Both the position numbers and the translations under genes were made by a program. From Diphasiastrum complanatum (lineage: Eukaryota; Streptophyta; Lycopodiopsida; Lycopodiales; Lycopodiaceae): DNA of 64,000 nt. Every line of letters starts with the position of its first letter. Position 1 is the first letter of the stretch. Shown in pieces: positions 34,800 to 48,887 of the stretch. The stretch lies in NCBI GenBank assembly GCA_029204225.1, contig CM055100.1:27050649-27114648 (forward strand). Direction: 5' to 3'. Below the pieces are notes generated by a model. It was not told the origin of the DNA. It saw only the letters and a list, made by a program, of their open reading frames with translations, and made no database searches.

Positions 34800-36618
34800 T
34801 TATTGGTAGTACAAAGATGTCTCTGATGAACTGAATCGAGGTTTGCATTTGTATGTGCGAGAATCTTTCTTAGAATGTGTAAAGGCGTATCCAGTAAGTT
34901 TACACATAATAGTTTTTAGCCCCTCTGAACCGTTTCGTTGGATATTCTTATAGCATTTAGAAATATCAGTTGGCCACATAGAAGTAATCTTATTGGGTAC
35001 ATTGAGATAAACTTCAATAGATGATTTGCAGTGCCAAAATAAGTTAGTATTCACATTTAGGATACTCTAGTACGAGGTTGCCTTAAGGCCTGCTCCCTCC
35101 ATGAGGACATGTGTCAGCATTTCAAGAGCTCTTGTAAAAAATGTGGCCACCTTTGAAAAATGACAGTCATGTGCGTTTGTAATCCATCTAAAAGTGTTTT
35201 TATGGTTTTTGAAAGTACATAAGAGAAAGGTAAAGTTTCATTCCCAAGAAGACATTTAGGTAACATTCTAGAACATCTTCTATGAAGGGTAATGCAAATG
35301 TGAAGTAATTCAATCTTTTTCATTAACAACTTCATTTAGCGGTGCATGGGACATATATTTACCATGTAGCCATTTAGTTTGTTTTAAGTAGTCAATTGCT
35401 ATTTGTTAGCATTCTTTAATGTTCTCCTCATTGATACATTGGTAAGTAGTTAGAAGCTTGGCTAGTTTATTAAGCCAACCATTGTACAGTTCAGCGGCTA
35501 CTTCATTAATATTAGATTGTTGCACAATGATATGGTTTAACCCTTTACTTAAATCCTTCGTTAGAGTGACATTATTTATAATTCTACAATCCTTAGAAAC
35601 AACATGTCTAAAAACGTTTGAAACAAAGTTCCTAAAGTGTTTACTAGTAGAACTAAGACATGACATAATATTTTCAGCTTTGAAGTCACAAAAAGTATCA
35701 TATGGTTTGTACCATTCATCTTTTATATAGAACAATAAGTCCAACTAAAAACAATGTGCTCAAAAAAATGTCGATATGTCCAAAAATATGTAATAAAGTC
35801 TCGAAATAGAACTACTTAACATTGATACTCTCAAAAGACCGATTATAATATCGTAAATGTAAAAAAGCCTTTCCCTTTAGTTTCCTTTGTAGATAGTTGA
35901 ATTCAGTTTGCCGCATTGACCGTCAGCACTCTACTTATTTCCTTTGAATCTATTCATTTTGATAACTGTGTCGAAAGCAATAGGAGTATCAAAAGCATGA
36001 TTCTTATGTAAGACAACCAGCTTGCTGGTCTGGACTTCTATATCAGTAAGATGGGCAAGGGTAATCCATAGTTTAATTGGAATAGGGGAAGTTTACAGAT
36101 GGTAGGCTCCATAATTTAGAAGCTGTTTTGACAACTTTGAATTCAAGTGAACTGGGAACTAGAGGGACTTGATAATCTTGAGAACTCGAAAACGGACTGT
36201 CTATCAACTTCGCAGATTTTTTGAGAAAAATTTCCAGTTGAGATGCACTTTCCTCATCTAAGTCTTCAATGAAGATCAAAGGGTGTGGAGAAAGAGATGG
36301 ATCAATAATGGGGGAAGGTAAATTAGCAGGAATAGCACCATTTTCTATTTTAAGGCAAGAAAACACATTCAAAATATCAGAGTTACAAAAATGTTCTTCA
36401 TCCTCAAATTTTTTCACATAACTAGAGAGATTAATGAAAATATTTTCTATGAAATTCAAGGGATCCTGCTTTTTAATAAACTCCATATAAACATTGACCC
36501 AATCAAGAGTACTTATCAAGTTGACGAGACAAAGAATCCTATCATCATGACTAGTAGCATCACAAGTAGCTCTATCAGTGGCAGTAATGAATTTGTGCAA
36601 ATCAACGGCTTTCCTCAT
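34800..36618 (-). pseudogene. Degraded gene for an uncommon (non-copia, non-Ty3, non-LINE) reverse transcriptase
   Basis: Minus-strand frames at 36618-36073, 35744-35406, 35335-35114 and 35054-34800 follow in order. The first gives an acidic N-terminal domain (181 codons, from ATG, MRKAVDLHKFITATDRATCD). Fingers-type motif CTFKNHKNTFRWITNAHDCH lies near 35208-35150 and palm motif A, MWPTDISKCYKNIQRNGSEG, near 34979. The KxHK...R and D...Y..I layout is that of RT motifs 1-3 in lineages outside LTR and LINE elements (Penelope-like, RVT-type or similar). Motif C (YxDD) is not present; the copy ends before it. Frameshifts between segments show it is not functional here. I infer an RT family but cannot name it. 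Confidence 0.6.
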
Positions 36619-36639
36619 ACAACATATGATAGTCTATAA

Positions 36640-37009
36640 TAAAAAAGTTTGGAGAAGGAAGATGTTTTTCGTAACCGAGTTTCACAATATCAAGAAACCA
36701 TCCGGAGGACCAAAATATCAAAACAGACCTAAGTTAGCCATAAAACTAGAATAAGGTAAAGGTAAGGTACTACCCAAAAGGTAGTTGGGTGTGCATCTAG
36801 AAAGATGGAAAAGTACTATAAAGTGAAGCAAATTTTAAGATGCCCAACTATTACCTGCCACCATCCCACAAAACAAAACTGCATGAGTTAGTATGTGGGG
36901 AAGACATGTGGCGTAACTGAGCATAAGTTGTTATCCATGTTCGAAACAAGATTTACTGCATGATAGCTTAAATATCATTGAATAACAATTAGTCCAAACT
37001 TCCTTAGTA
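36640..37009. other. Non-coding 5' side of the RT unit
   Basis: No ORF of note lies between the RT gene start and the right direct repeat. Confidence 0.5.
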
Positions 37010-37140
37010 TCAGAGCATAAACCATACTAATCAGTATTAGGGCAAGGAACCGTGTTATAAACTCAAATTACAATAAAGTACATGAGAAAACACTATAAAC
37101 ATTCACTAGTAGCAGAGTGAGTATGATTTCTATATAATAA
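37010..37140. repeat. Direct repeat, right copy, flanking the RT gene
   Basis: Partner of 33650-33780. It is followed 18 bp later by a Met-tRNA primer site, so it may be part of an LTR instead of a repeat of the RT unit. Confidence 0.92.
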
Positions 37141-37157
37141 TCCTTGAGGGCCTTTAC

Positions 37158-40568
<3,411 letters not shown>

Positions 40569-41009
40569 ATGAATCTCACAGACATTATATTATTCAAAGG
40601 TCTTGACTATGAAGATACCTTTGCACTAGTTGCAAAGATGGTAACAATCCGAATACTTATATCTCTTTTTCACAATTGGAGTATGTTCCAGCTTGATGTT
40701 TCTAATGCATTTCTCAATGGTTACCTTGAGGAGGAGATTTACATGGAGCAACCTCATTGTTTTGTGAAAGAAAGTGATGAATCAAAAGTTTGTCTTTTGC
40801 TCAAAAGTCTCTATGGACTGAAACAAGCACCAAGGTCTTGGTATGCAAGGCTCAACTCCTATCTTATATCACTCGGATTTTGTCTAAGTGAATATGACCC
40901 TTCTCTGTATTATAAGTTTGTAGATAGCTTTTTAATTATTCTTCTCATCTATGTAGATGATATCATTCTTTGTGGAAATAATGAGAAGCTAGTTGAAGAA
41001 ATATTTTAT
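40569..41009 (+). pseudogene. pol: Copia reverse-transcriptase fragment
   Basis: Reads GLDYEDTFALVAKMVTIRIL, MFQLDVSNAFLNGYLEEEIYM (catalytic Asp in QLDV), SLYGLKQAPRSWYARLN and LLIYVDDIILCGNN (YVDD intact). These are the core RVT_2 motifs of Ty1/copia pol. The frame is open throughout the fragment, but protease, integrase and RNase H are missing. It differs from the copia family at 47-60 kb (YVDDI, APRSWYA versus SARQWYK). It joins an LTR leader of Ty3-associated type, so the junction is a chimera or nested insertion. Confidence 0.9.
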
Positions 41010-41059
41010 GAAGGTCATATGTTGTGTGGCCCTCAAATTTCAAGTATCAACTGTTAGTA

Positions 41060-41830
41060 TCTATGTTGGATGAATGAACCATAAAAAGATTATGCTCTTC
41101 TTTGGTCTCTTTTGTAGGTTGGGTTGCAACAACACTGCTTGTTATTTTTTCTTGGCTTCATTGAATGCAAGCTTCCTACTTTTTTTAATCTTATGCCTAG
41201 ACTTTTCGTAGTATCTGTGCAAGAGCTTGGTCTTGTTTTTGGACTTTGTGATTAGAAGTTCATTGTTGCTTTTCTTGAGAGGAGGGAGAAAGATGGGCAT
41301 TTTTCTTGTCTTTTTTTCTTCTTGTTTGAGTAGAGAGCTACTGGTTTGTCAAAATTATAAGAGGGACCATAGGATTTCTTCCTAATCTCTTCTTGTGGCA
41401 ACATAGAGGTGACTTTTTCCAATCCAGACTAAGCATAAATAATCATGATTAGACTGTCAAAAGACCCTAGTAGACTACCTAATAGAGTCATGATCATTGT
41501 TAGAGATTAAGGAGCCTCCTACAACTGATAGTTGATCCATAAAAGATATGAAATTGTTGACATGATTTGAAATGGAAGGGCCTTCTAACATTTTGTAGCC
41601 AAATTTTTTCCCCTAAGATATAGACACACAGTCACATCTTGGGTCTCAAACAAATTTAGTAATTTATTCGATGCATCTTTCATTGATTGACACTTGCTTA
41701 CTTCAGAGATCTAAGAGTCTTTCATATTGAGGGTGATATTGGCAAATGCCTTTCTATCAAATTCTTTAATTCTCCATATCAAGAATCTGATCAAGATCAT
41801 GTTGTGATTTAAGATATGATCCATCCACCA
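41060..41830 (-). pseudogene. gag: Copia gag fragment, opposite orientation
   Basis: Minus-strand reading across frames gives FDRKAFANITLNMKDS, SMKDASNKLLNLFETQDVT, LEGPSISNHVNNFISFMDQL and GGSLISNNDHDSI. This is the copia gag order (W..A...I...D, then MLEG.S...HVN.F...L, then G..IS..D). A Lys-rich tail follows (SRHKIKKSRKLAFNEAKKK). Stops and shifts are frequent. It lies tail-to-tail with the RT fragment at 40.6-41.0 kb. Confidence 0.7.
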
Positions 41831-42773
41831 CCTCCTAATGATCTTAGTCAATCAATATCATTTTCATTCTAAACTTTCACATGTGCAGGTCTTCTCCATT
41901 GAATTTTAGTAACAAGCTATTTAAGGTATGAAATCCATAATTGATTCAATATGAATGCAAGTAGATACAATGTCACAAGATTGGCTCTAATACTAGGCAG
42001 GGAGTAGAGATTGGGATGATCTTGGACTATCTTGACAAGTCCCTCTACTATACAGAATCAATCAGGCTTACAAATTGCCCATAATGTATCAACATTTGAA
42101 GATTTAGTACAAACATTTGATAATGGAGTGATACAAATGTCAGAGATAAAGCCAACAAATAAAATAAAATAATGTTTACACTTGCTAGTCTCCTGTAGGG
42201 AAAGGCTAGAAATTAAAGAAAGGCAAAAAAAATTTTTGTAGAAAGATTAAGGAATTTCAAGAGAAGATATCCCACGAATTCAACAAAATTAGTTACTTCA
42301 GAAATGAGCGAGGTCAACACTCAATTTTAGGGTTTCCAAGATTTAGACATTGGAATATGAATAGGAAATTTTTTATAACAGTAAGCATTTTATCTTCTCA
42401 AATGTGTTGTGGCAATGGCATAATCCATAAATCTAATCAAAGTTGGAAATTTTATAATTTTTTTTTGAAACTTGGGCAAAAACTTTTATTGAATTTATAG
42501 AATTTTATTCAAAAACTATTTTTAAATAAGCACTTTATATTTGCAATGATTACCAATGAAACCTAGGGTAAGTATATCTATAGAAAGATTGATGCCATAA
42601 TACAAAAGTCCATGGTTTGCACAAATACTTGAAATTTGGCAAGATTTCCTTCAATCCTTGATATTTATTTTTGTTATTTGCTTGGAATAAAGGTATAATG
42701 TCTTTCATGGTTTACCTTTTAGTTGTATTATCCCTTGGAAGGCAAGAATGATGAGTTCAGAATTCTATTTTGT
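41831..42773. other. AT-rich non-coding stretch
   Basis: No gene or repeat recognised. Confidence 0.5.
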
Positions 42774-42778
42774 ATTAT

Positions 42779-42911
42779 GGAAGGAGCCGGGCAGAGGCCG
42801 TTCTGCCCGGTAAGGATTTTCAAAATTTTTTTAGGCGAGGCCCATAGGGGCCGAGCCTAAAATTTTTTGGAGATCCGAACCGGGCAAAATGGCCTCTGCC
42901 CGGCCCCTTCT
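42779..42911. repeat. Hairpin 1, arms about 65 bp
   Basis: The left arm runs GGAAGGAGCCGGGCAGAGGC ... TTTTAGGCGAGGCCC. It is matched in reverse complement by GGGGCCGAGCCTAAAA ... GGCCTCTGCCCGGCCCCTTC. The loop is only a few bases. A transcript would form a long, nearly perfect stem. Confidence 0.85.
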
Positions 42912-43054
42912 ATTGCGTAAATTTTTGGACCCAATTTAAACCAATCCTTAGCTGCCATGTGGCAGGTGCAAGCAGAATCAGCACTAAAAAAATTTGAGAC
43001 CAATCCGATGCTGCCACATGGCAGAATAGTCACCAAAAATCCATTACGTATTAT

Positions 43055-43174
43055 GGAAGGAGCCGGGCAGAGGCCATTCTGCCCGGTAAGGATTTCCAAA
43101 AATTTTTTAGGCGAGGCCCCTAAAAATTTTTGGAGATCCGAGCCGGGCAAAATGGCCTCTGCCCGGCCCCTTCC
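43055..43174. repeat. Hairpin 2, arms about 55 bp
   Basis: Same stem as hairpin 1, but the tip (ATAGGGGCCGAGC) is deleted, so the inner pairing is shorter. The outer arms GGAAGGAGCCGGGCAGAGGC and GCCTCTGCCCGGCCCCTTCC pair almost perfectly. Confidence 0.85.
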
Positions 43175-43395
43175 ATTGCGTAATGGATTTTTGGACCCTT
43201 TTTAAACCAATCCTTAGCTGCCATGTGGCAGGTGCAAGCAAAATCAGCACTAAAAATTTTTGAGACCGATGCTGCCACATGGCAGACGCAGGCCGAATCT
43301 GCACTAATTTTATTTAAAAAAAAACAGGTGACTATTCTGCTTTTAATCTGCTCAAAAATGGGCAGAATAGTGACCAAAAATCCATTATGTATATA

Positions 43396-44489
43396 TGAAG
43401 GGCCTCCACCGAAAAAGCTTCCAATGAGTTTGTTGCAACTAATTCACCTTTCTATTGAAGAGCAATTTGGTTGTGAAGGGCTGACAAGCCCTCAAAACAA
43501 AGGCCTGCTAGGAAACGCGGCGTGAAGACGATGGAGAGCCTGGCATACTGTCTAGTCAACGGAATGGAAAGATGGGTGCATGGCCTGTCAATCACTGACA
43601 TCTGAAGTGTAAAATAAACTCAAAATATCACGAAATTATCACAAAAAGCATTTCAAATCAAGTATTTGCATGTTTGAGCATGTCAGTTTGAAAGGTGAGG
43701 TTGCCTGTCAAAATGCAAGGCTGCAGTCAGAGGTGGGCCTCGGTGCAACTAAGCTGACGGTCTTCAATGCTCTCTCTTCAATGCTCGCCACCCTCCTCAG
43801 TCCTCTCCCTCTCTCTCGGCTATCTCCAGCTGCAGCTGTAGCTGCTGCTGCAAAAATTACCTAAGACAAACACAAAAGTCCAATCTGCATCCAATGCCAT
43901 GCAGCCTGCTTAGCCTAGCCATCCTTAATTGCTTTTATGTCACCTCCTGAAGCCTCCTCTAACGTTGTTGCTGTGGAATTTGAATTCTAAGAGGTAACAA
44001 TTCTTCCTACATCACATGGGTCATGAACTATTATTATAGCCTGCCAGACACATTGCTGCAGGCAGCGGATTAATGGGGTTTTGTTGAATCAGTGTAACTG
44101 CCAAGAACGTTAGAGACAGTTTTCAGGTCTTAGATTGACGTGGGCTATCAGCCTATCCCTTGTTGATGTATCAATGTATCTGTAGGTAGTGTATGAATTT
44201 AGAATGTATCAGTCCGATCTCACTCTTGATTGTGCACTGTGAAATTTTATCAGCGGCATTAGCAGCGCGTTGAATTTATATCTGCCAGGAGCATGCCAGC
44301 TATCACATAAATTAGCTGGCCTTTTCTGCTCAGATACTAAGAGCTGCTGCCTGCAATCATATCCCTCTGCTGCTACGTGGAAATATGAGTTGGTGATTAA
44401 TCAATGAACATCACATGGCTTGGGTTTGAGTTGGGACTGTGGATAATTCATAGCTTAAGCTTTAGTCTGTTCGTTCGCCTTCGGAACAG
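43396..44489. other. Upstream region of the glycine-rich protein gene
   Basis: No gene recognised. A 64-codon frame at 43670-43864 ends in an Ala run and lacks support. Confidence 0.5.
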
Positions 44490-44496
44490 TATATAA
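44490..44496 (+). promoter_or_regulatory. TATA box of the glycine-rich protein gene
   Basis: TATATAA lies 85 bp upstream of the ATG. This predicts transcription start near 44520 and a leader of about 60 nt, consistent with the ATG at 44581 being the start. Confidence 0.7.
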
Positions 44497-44580
44497 CTCC
44501 CATCATTGGTAACTCAATCTCATCTTCAACTTCATATCTCGACGGCCTGCTCCTTTGATACTTGCTGCAGTATTATCCAA

Positions 44581-45681
44581 ATGGCTGGAGTGTGTGGTAA
44601 ATTGTCTGTTGCTTTGGTTGTATGCCTTCTTGGGCTGTGGATGATTGAAGTTCAGGGATCTAGAGATTTTAGATTTGGTAATCAGTTCAACTATTATGGA
44701 GGTGGTTCAACTGGCCCCGGCAGTGGTGTAGGCTCTGGAGGCGGTTCTGGTACTGGGTCTATTCCTTCTGGAGGCTCCCCATATAGTTCTGGAAGTGGTT
44801 CAGGATCACAGTCACCGTCATATGGATCCGGAGGTGGATCAGGCTCCTCTCCTCTTCCCTCAGGAAGCCCTCCATATGGATCCGGAGGTGGATCAGGTTC
44901 CCCTCCACTTACTTCAGGAAGCCCTCCATATGGATCGGGTGGTGGGTCAGGATCACAATCACCGGCATATGGATCCGGAGGTGGATCAGGTTCTTCCCCT
45001 CTTCCCTCGGGAAGCCCTCCATATGGATCCGGTGGTGGGTCACAGTCACCTTCATATGGATCCGGAGGTGGATCAGGATCGTCTCCTTTACCCGCGGGAA
45101 GTCCACCGTATGGTTCTGGAAGTGGAGTAGGATCACAATCACCTCCATATGGATCCGGAGGTGGATCAGGATCGTCTCCTTTACCCACGGGAAGTCCACC
45201 ATATGGTTCTGGAAGTGGGGTAGGATCACAATCACCTCCATATGGATCCGGAAGTGGTGGTGGTTCTGGAGGATCTGGCTATGGGTCTGGAGGCCAAGGA
45301 TCAGGCTCTGCTGGCACTGGAAGTAACGGTTATGGGTCTGGCTCAGGAAATACCGGTTATGGTGGAGGAGGTTCTGGCTCTTCTGGTCAAGGCTCAGGCT
45401 TCGGCAGTGGAAGTGGCGCAGGAGGCTTTGGTTCTGGTCCTTCCGGCCAAGGCTCAGGCTTCGGTGGTGGAAGTGGTTCAGGAATATTCGGTGGTGGAAG
45501 TGGTTCAGGATCTTTTGGTGGTGGAAGCGGTTCCGGAAGCTTTCCCTCAGGATCTGGTTCTTCATCTTACGGTTCTGGCAGCAGCGGCAGTGGGCCAGGA
45601 AGCACCGGCTATGGCTCTGATGATTGGAATTTTCCTTCAAGCAGTGGTTCTGGAATTGGTGGATACGTCCCTGGTTACTAA
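44581..45681 (+). CDS. Secreted glycine/serine-rich repeat protein (cell-wall type)
   Basis: An intronless frame of 366 codons. The first 26 residues (MAGVCGKLSVALVVCLLGLW, then MIEVQG) form a clear signal peptide. The mature part begins SRDFRFGNQFNYYGGG. Residues about 65-215 are repeats of a 30-35-residue unit built from YGSGGGSGS, SPLPSGSPPYGSG and SQSP. After that come GSGSGG/GQGSGFG-type repeats, then a DDWNFPSSSGSG tail ending GGYVPGY. Low-complexity Gly/Ser/Pro/Tyr proteins with signal peptides are structural cell-wall proteins; Tyr may allow cross-linking. The in-frame TTG at 44506 is rejected because it is not ATG and lies near the transcription start. TATA and polyadenylation signals bracket the gene, suggesting it is live. 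Long frames on other strands here are by-products of the repeats. Confidence 0.9.
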   Translation: MAGVCGKLSVALVVCLLGLWMIEVQGSRDFRFGNQFNYYGGGSTGPGSGVGSGGGSGTGSIPSGGSPYSSGSGSGSQSPSYGSGGGSGSSPLPSGSPPYGSGGGSGSPPLTSGSPPYGSGGGSGSQSPAYGSGGGSGSSPLPSGSPPYGSGGGSQSPSYGSGGGSGSSPLPAGSPPYGSGSGVGSQSPPYGSGGGSGSSPLPTGSPPYGSGSGVGSQSPPYGSGSGGGSGGSGYGSGGQGSGSAGTGSNGYGSGSGNTGYGGGGSGSSGQGSGFGSGSGAGGFGSGPSGQGSGFGGGSGSGIFGGGSGSGSFGGGSGSGSFPSGSGSSSYGSGSSGSGPGSTGYGSDDWNFPSSSGSGIGGYVPGY

Positions 45682-45864
45682 GTGCAGCTTACTGATTCAA
45701 ACTCTTGTACTGAACGCAAGACTAGACTTTACTAGGCTTTCATTAGAAACTTGTATTTGAGATCTCCAAGATGATTATCAGCTCACTGATCTGCTTGGTC
45801 CTATACGTTGTTTCTAGAAAGTGTATTTGCAGCTTTTGTAACGTGTTCTTCGTCAGTCGTTAGT

Positions 45865-45870
45865 AATAAA
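45865..45870 (+). terminator. Polyadenylation signal of the glycine-rich protein gene
   Basis: AATAAA lies 184 bp after the stop codon. Confidence 0.6.
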
Positions 45871-47200
45871 ACTGGTCCCCAGGGTTTTCTAATGTGGGTT
45901 CTCAAATCAGTTTCTTTTCATCTTATTTTCTGCCTTCGAATATGTTGGCAACATCATTGATTTTTCTTTATTTGCATGCTTTCTTTTTACGTGAGCTCCG
46001 TATTAATCTGGAATGTCTTAACAGTTTAATTCTTTAACTTCCTACAAAAATCTATCTTACTGTCGTATGAGAATGATTACACCAATTTTGACGAACTTTG
46101 CAGCTTAATTTCTTTTTAACTTCAAAAATCTATCTAATGCCAGATCAAACATGATATTGTATGTCATCTCGCTCTCGGATTTTACGTTATTGGATTATAG
46201 GCTGTATTTGGTCTCTCTGAATGAAATCATTTAGCTTAAGTAATAATAATAATTGAAAACTAGATTTTCTTTCAGTTTACAGCTATGTGACTAATATTAT
46301 TCATGTGATATATTCCTTTTCCGATAGTCTTCCTTCACATGTCTACTTCTGATTCAAGCTATTTCTGCATTTAATACAAGTTTCTTTCTATCTTTTCAAT
46401 AGTGCTAAGGTATCTTGATAAAAGTTTCCCAGGGATGATGGCATGTCTTTTAAAGAGAAATTGAAATATTTTTTGATCCTCCTACGTATAACATTTGTGT
46501 TTGAATTATAACCTGCTGCTTTATTTTGCAATAACAATAAAACACCAATTCGCTACATGATTTACAATTTTAGTTACACCTTTTTAACAACTTAACAATG
46601 TTTCTAGATCTACCTAGTGCAAATGGTGGGAACCTCGTTTTGCCTGGATTTTAGTTTGGATAATGTGGAAAAGATACTCAATTTACTAGTGCCAATGCTC
46701 ATCCCAAGTAAGTGAATATCAGTGGACCACCGGTGTAGGTGCACTCACCCCATGTTTGCATTATTTTTGTCACCTAGAATTCCACGGAAGCGCAAATCCC
46801 ACCCAATGTGAAAATGTTCAAAGGCCATTTCCAAATGCGTCTTGAAGTGGCCTTTACTAATAGGAGAGTAATTTTGGCACTCTCCCACATAACATGCTCA
46901 TTACATTAGTCAACAATTTAGAGTGGCACATAGTTCCAATCAAAATTCACAAGTAAAACCAAAACAAATCATACAAATGCTCTAAACATGTGTCTATCTA
47001 GAAAAGAATAGAAGAGCTCCTTGGCATTCCTCCAAGTTATTGAAAACATTCAACTAACTGTAAATTTTCTCAAATACATCCCCACCCTAGTTGGGACACT
47101 CAAAGTGCCTGATGATAACTCTCTTAGAGCACAAGGTCGCACATGTTTGGGTTTTGGGCCTGGCATAATAGTAATGTGCCATATGGTGTCGCTGCCCCCA
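45871..47200. other. Non-coding flank
   Basis: AT-rich; no gene recognised. The last part merges into a truncated copia LTR. Confidence 0.5.
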
Positions 47201-47204
47201 ATTT

Positions 47205-47694
47205 TGTTGAATGCTATAATAATCTATAATGTAGATGAGCAGTGTCTGTCTACATTCTGGAGGATTGTAAGAATGATATAGCCGGCACTGACCAGCAATC
47301 ATATTTGAATTGCACACGAACTGATTTTATTCGTGAATGCTTTCGCTTTGTGTTTCGATTCATTTCGCTTTGTGATCACTTGGCTTTAAGCGTAAATCAA
47401 TTTTAGAGCTCACTTTAGTTTCGTTTCATTTTGCTTCATTTCGTATAGTCTCGTTTCGTCTCGTTACAGAGCCTGATTGATCTTTTCGTGAATTCTTCTC
47501 TTTCATCTAGTTTCGCTTCGTTTCGTTTCGTTTTGTTTCGTTTCATTCCAGAGCTTGACTAGATCACGAATTGTTTTCGAGCAGAAATTATTCGTGATCA
47601 AAACAGTTTCGCAAAATTGTTTCGTGAATCGTTCGAGAGATTTTTATCAGTTCGTTTCTAGAATTTTAATGGAATTTTGAATTTGCACATCAGT
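47205..47694 (+). mobile_element. Truncated 5' LTR and primer site of copia copy A
   Basis: The LTR is recognisable from TTTTGTTGAATGCTATAATA to ..AATTTGCACA (47689), followed by TCAG and the primer site TGGTATCAGAGCCTACC (47694). It has a run of TTTCG/TTTCGT words. The same sequence occurs inverted at 57321-57795. Confidence 0.85.
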
Positions 47695-47807
47695 GGTATC
47701 AGAGCCTACCTTGTTATAGTCTGACATAACCGAAAAGCTATCAGATCCAGGAGGCCAAACATTCAAACAAAGAACCATTAACAAGTGAGAACACAAATTC
47801 AGGAGCA

Positions 47808-48615
47808 ATGGCTTCAATCAGTAGCATACAATACAAGATCTACACAGTTGATTTATCAAGATCTAACTTCCTAGCATGGAAGGTTAAGACCTCGCTGATA
47901 CTAAAGGAAAAAGGATTATTCCCCTGGGTAGATGGCACTGAGGAGATGCCTACAACAACAGGTAAGGAGCTACGCGAATGGAGGGAGAAGAATGACAAGG
48001 CATTAGCCTTGTTATCATCATCCATCGAGGATAGCCTGACTCTTGACCTGGCTACACTCTCTAAAGCAAAAGAGATGTGGGATATACTACTCACAAGATT
48101 TCAGACGAAATCACGCAGTCAGATAATGATGCTTGAAGATCAGTTGACAAATCTGTAGTGGGATGGCAAAGACCTCACTTCTTTTGTTAGGAAGATGAAG
48201 GATCTATTCCTTTCACTACACAATTTTGGAGCAGAAAATGCAGTGTCAATAGAGAAGCAGCTCACTTATCTATTGAGAGCCTTACCAAGATCCTTCTAGA
48301 CAACCAGAACACTGCTAGCAAAGGATCCTACAATGACACTCGAAAAGGCAATTGTCGAGATTCGAGAAGAAGTCGAGGCTCGAGAGCACCTTGATCAAAA
48401 GGATGCTTCTAACCAAGCCCTGATCGTGATCAACAAGCAGAAGGAACTAGCAAAGGCAAATAAAAGAATAAAGAAAGGTCAAAACAACAAAGTGAAGACA
48501 AGAAGACCTGCGTGAGATGCAAACGCGAAGGGCATGCTGTCGATTCATGTTGGCTCAATCCGAAAATTGAGTGTATCCACCGCCACAAGAAAGGTCATGC
48601 AGCCATGGACTGCCA
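47808..48615 (+). pseudogene. gag: Gag of copia copy A
   Basis: The ATG at 47808 begins MASISSIQYKIYTVDLSRSN. It continues with FLAWKVKTSLILKEKGLFPW, LREWREKNDKALALLSSSIE and FQTKSRSQIMMLEDQLTNL, then TAG where related copies have Gln. After the stop the reading continues to a perfect CX2CX4HX4C knuckle (CVRCKREGHAVDSC) and a second, damaged one (CIHRHKKGHAAMDC, Cys to Arg). A further stop lies near 48297. The copy is cut off at 48620 by LTR sequence of copy B. Confidence 0.9.
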
Positions 48616-48619
48616 CCTT

Positions 48620-48780
48620 TCCGCACACTGGTTGAATTTTGTTGAATGCTGTGTTAATCAAACCGTAGATCAGCAGTGTCTATCTACATTTTGGAGGACT
48701 GTAGGAATGATACAACAATCATATCTGAAATCCATCCGAATTGTTTTGCTTCCCCGACTGCATGCGATCGTCATTAGTGG
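48620..48780 (+). mobile_element. LTR end and primer site of copia copy B
   Basis: About 150 bp of LTR tail, ending ..GATCGTCA (48773), TTAG and primer site TGGTATCAGAGCCTACC (48778), follow directly on the gag of copy A. The copies have therefore been joined by insertion plus deletion or by recombination. Confidence 0.8.
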
Positions 48781-48887
48781 TATCAGAGCCTACCTTGTCA
48801 CAATCTAACATAGCCGAAGACTATCAGATTAAAGGGGCTAAAGCATTCAATGATCAACCATCAACAAGAGAACACACTTCAAAAGCA

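Larger units (their letters stand above)
42774..43395. repeat. Tandem pair of foldback (hairpin) elements, about 275-bp period
   Basis: Each unit starts ATTATGGAAGGAGCCGGGCA (42774 and 43049). It contains a long hairpin, then a linker with CTGCCATGTGGCAG-type palindromes, and ends CCAAAAATCCATTA. The linker of unit two is longer and AT-rich, with an extra poly-A. Looks like a MITE-like or foldback transposon family in tandem. Confidence 0.8.

Noticed and set aside
34800-36618. Telomerase reverse transcriptase
   Set aside because: Motif A spacing and the absence of any telomerase N-terminal motif do not support it, and the sequence is decayed.
43670-43864. 64-codon frame upstream of the glycine-rich gene
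   Set aside because: Ends in an Ala run from a CTGCAG-like repeat; no promoter, homology or domain.
44694-45640. Long frames antisense to, or out of frame with, the glycine-rich gene
   Set aside because: Codon-level repeats in the real gene keep other frames open; the true frame has ATG, signal peptide, TATA and poly(A) signal.
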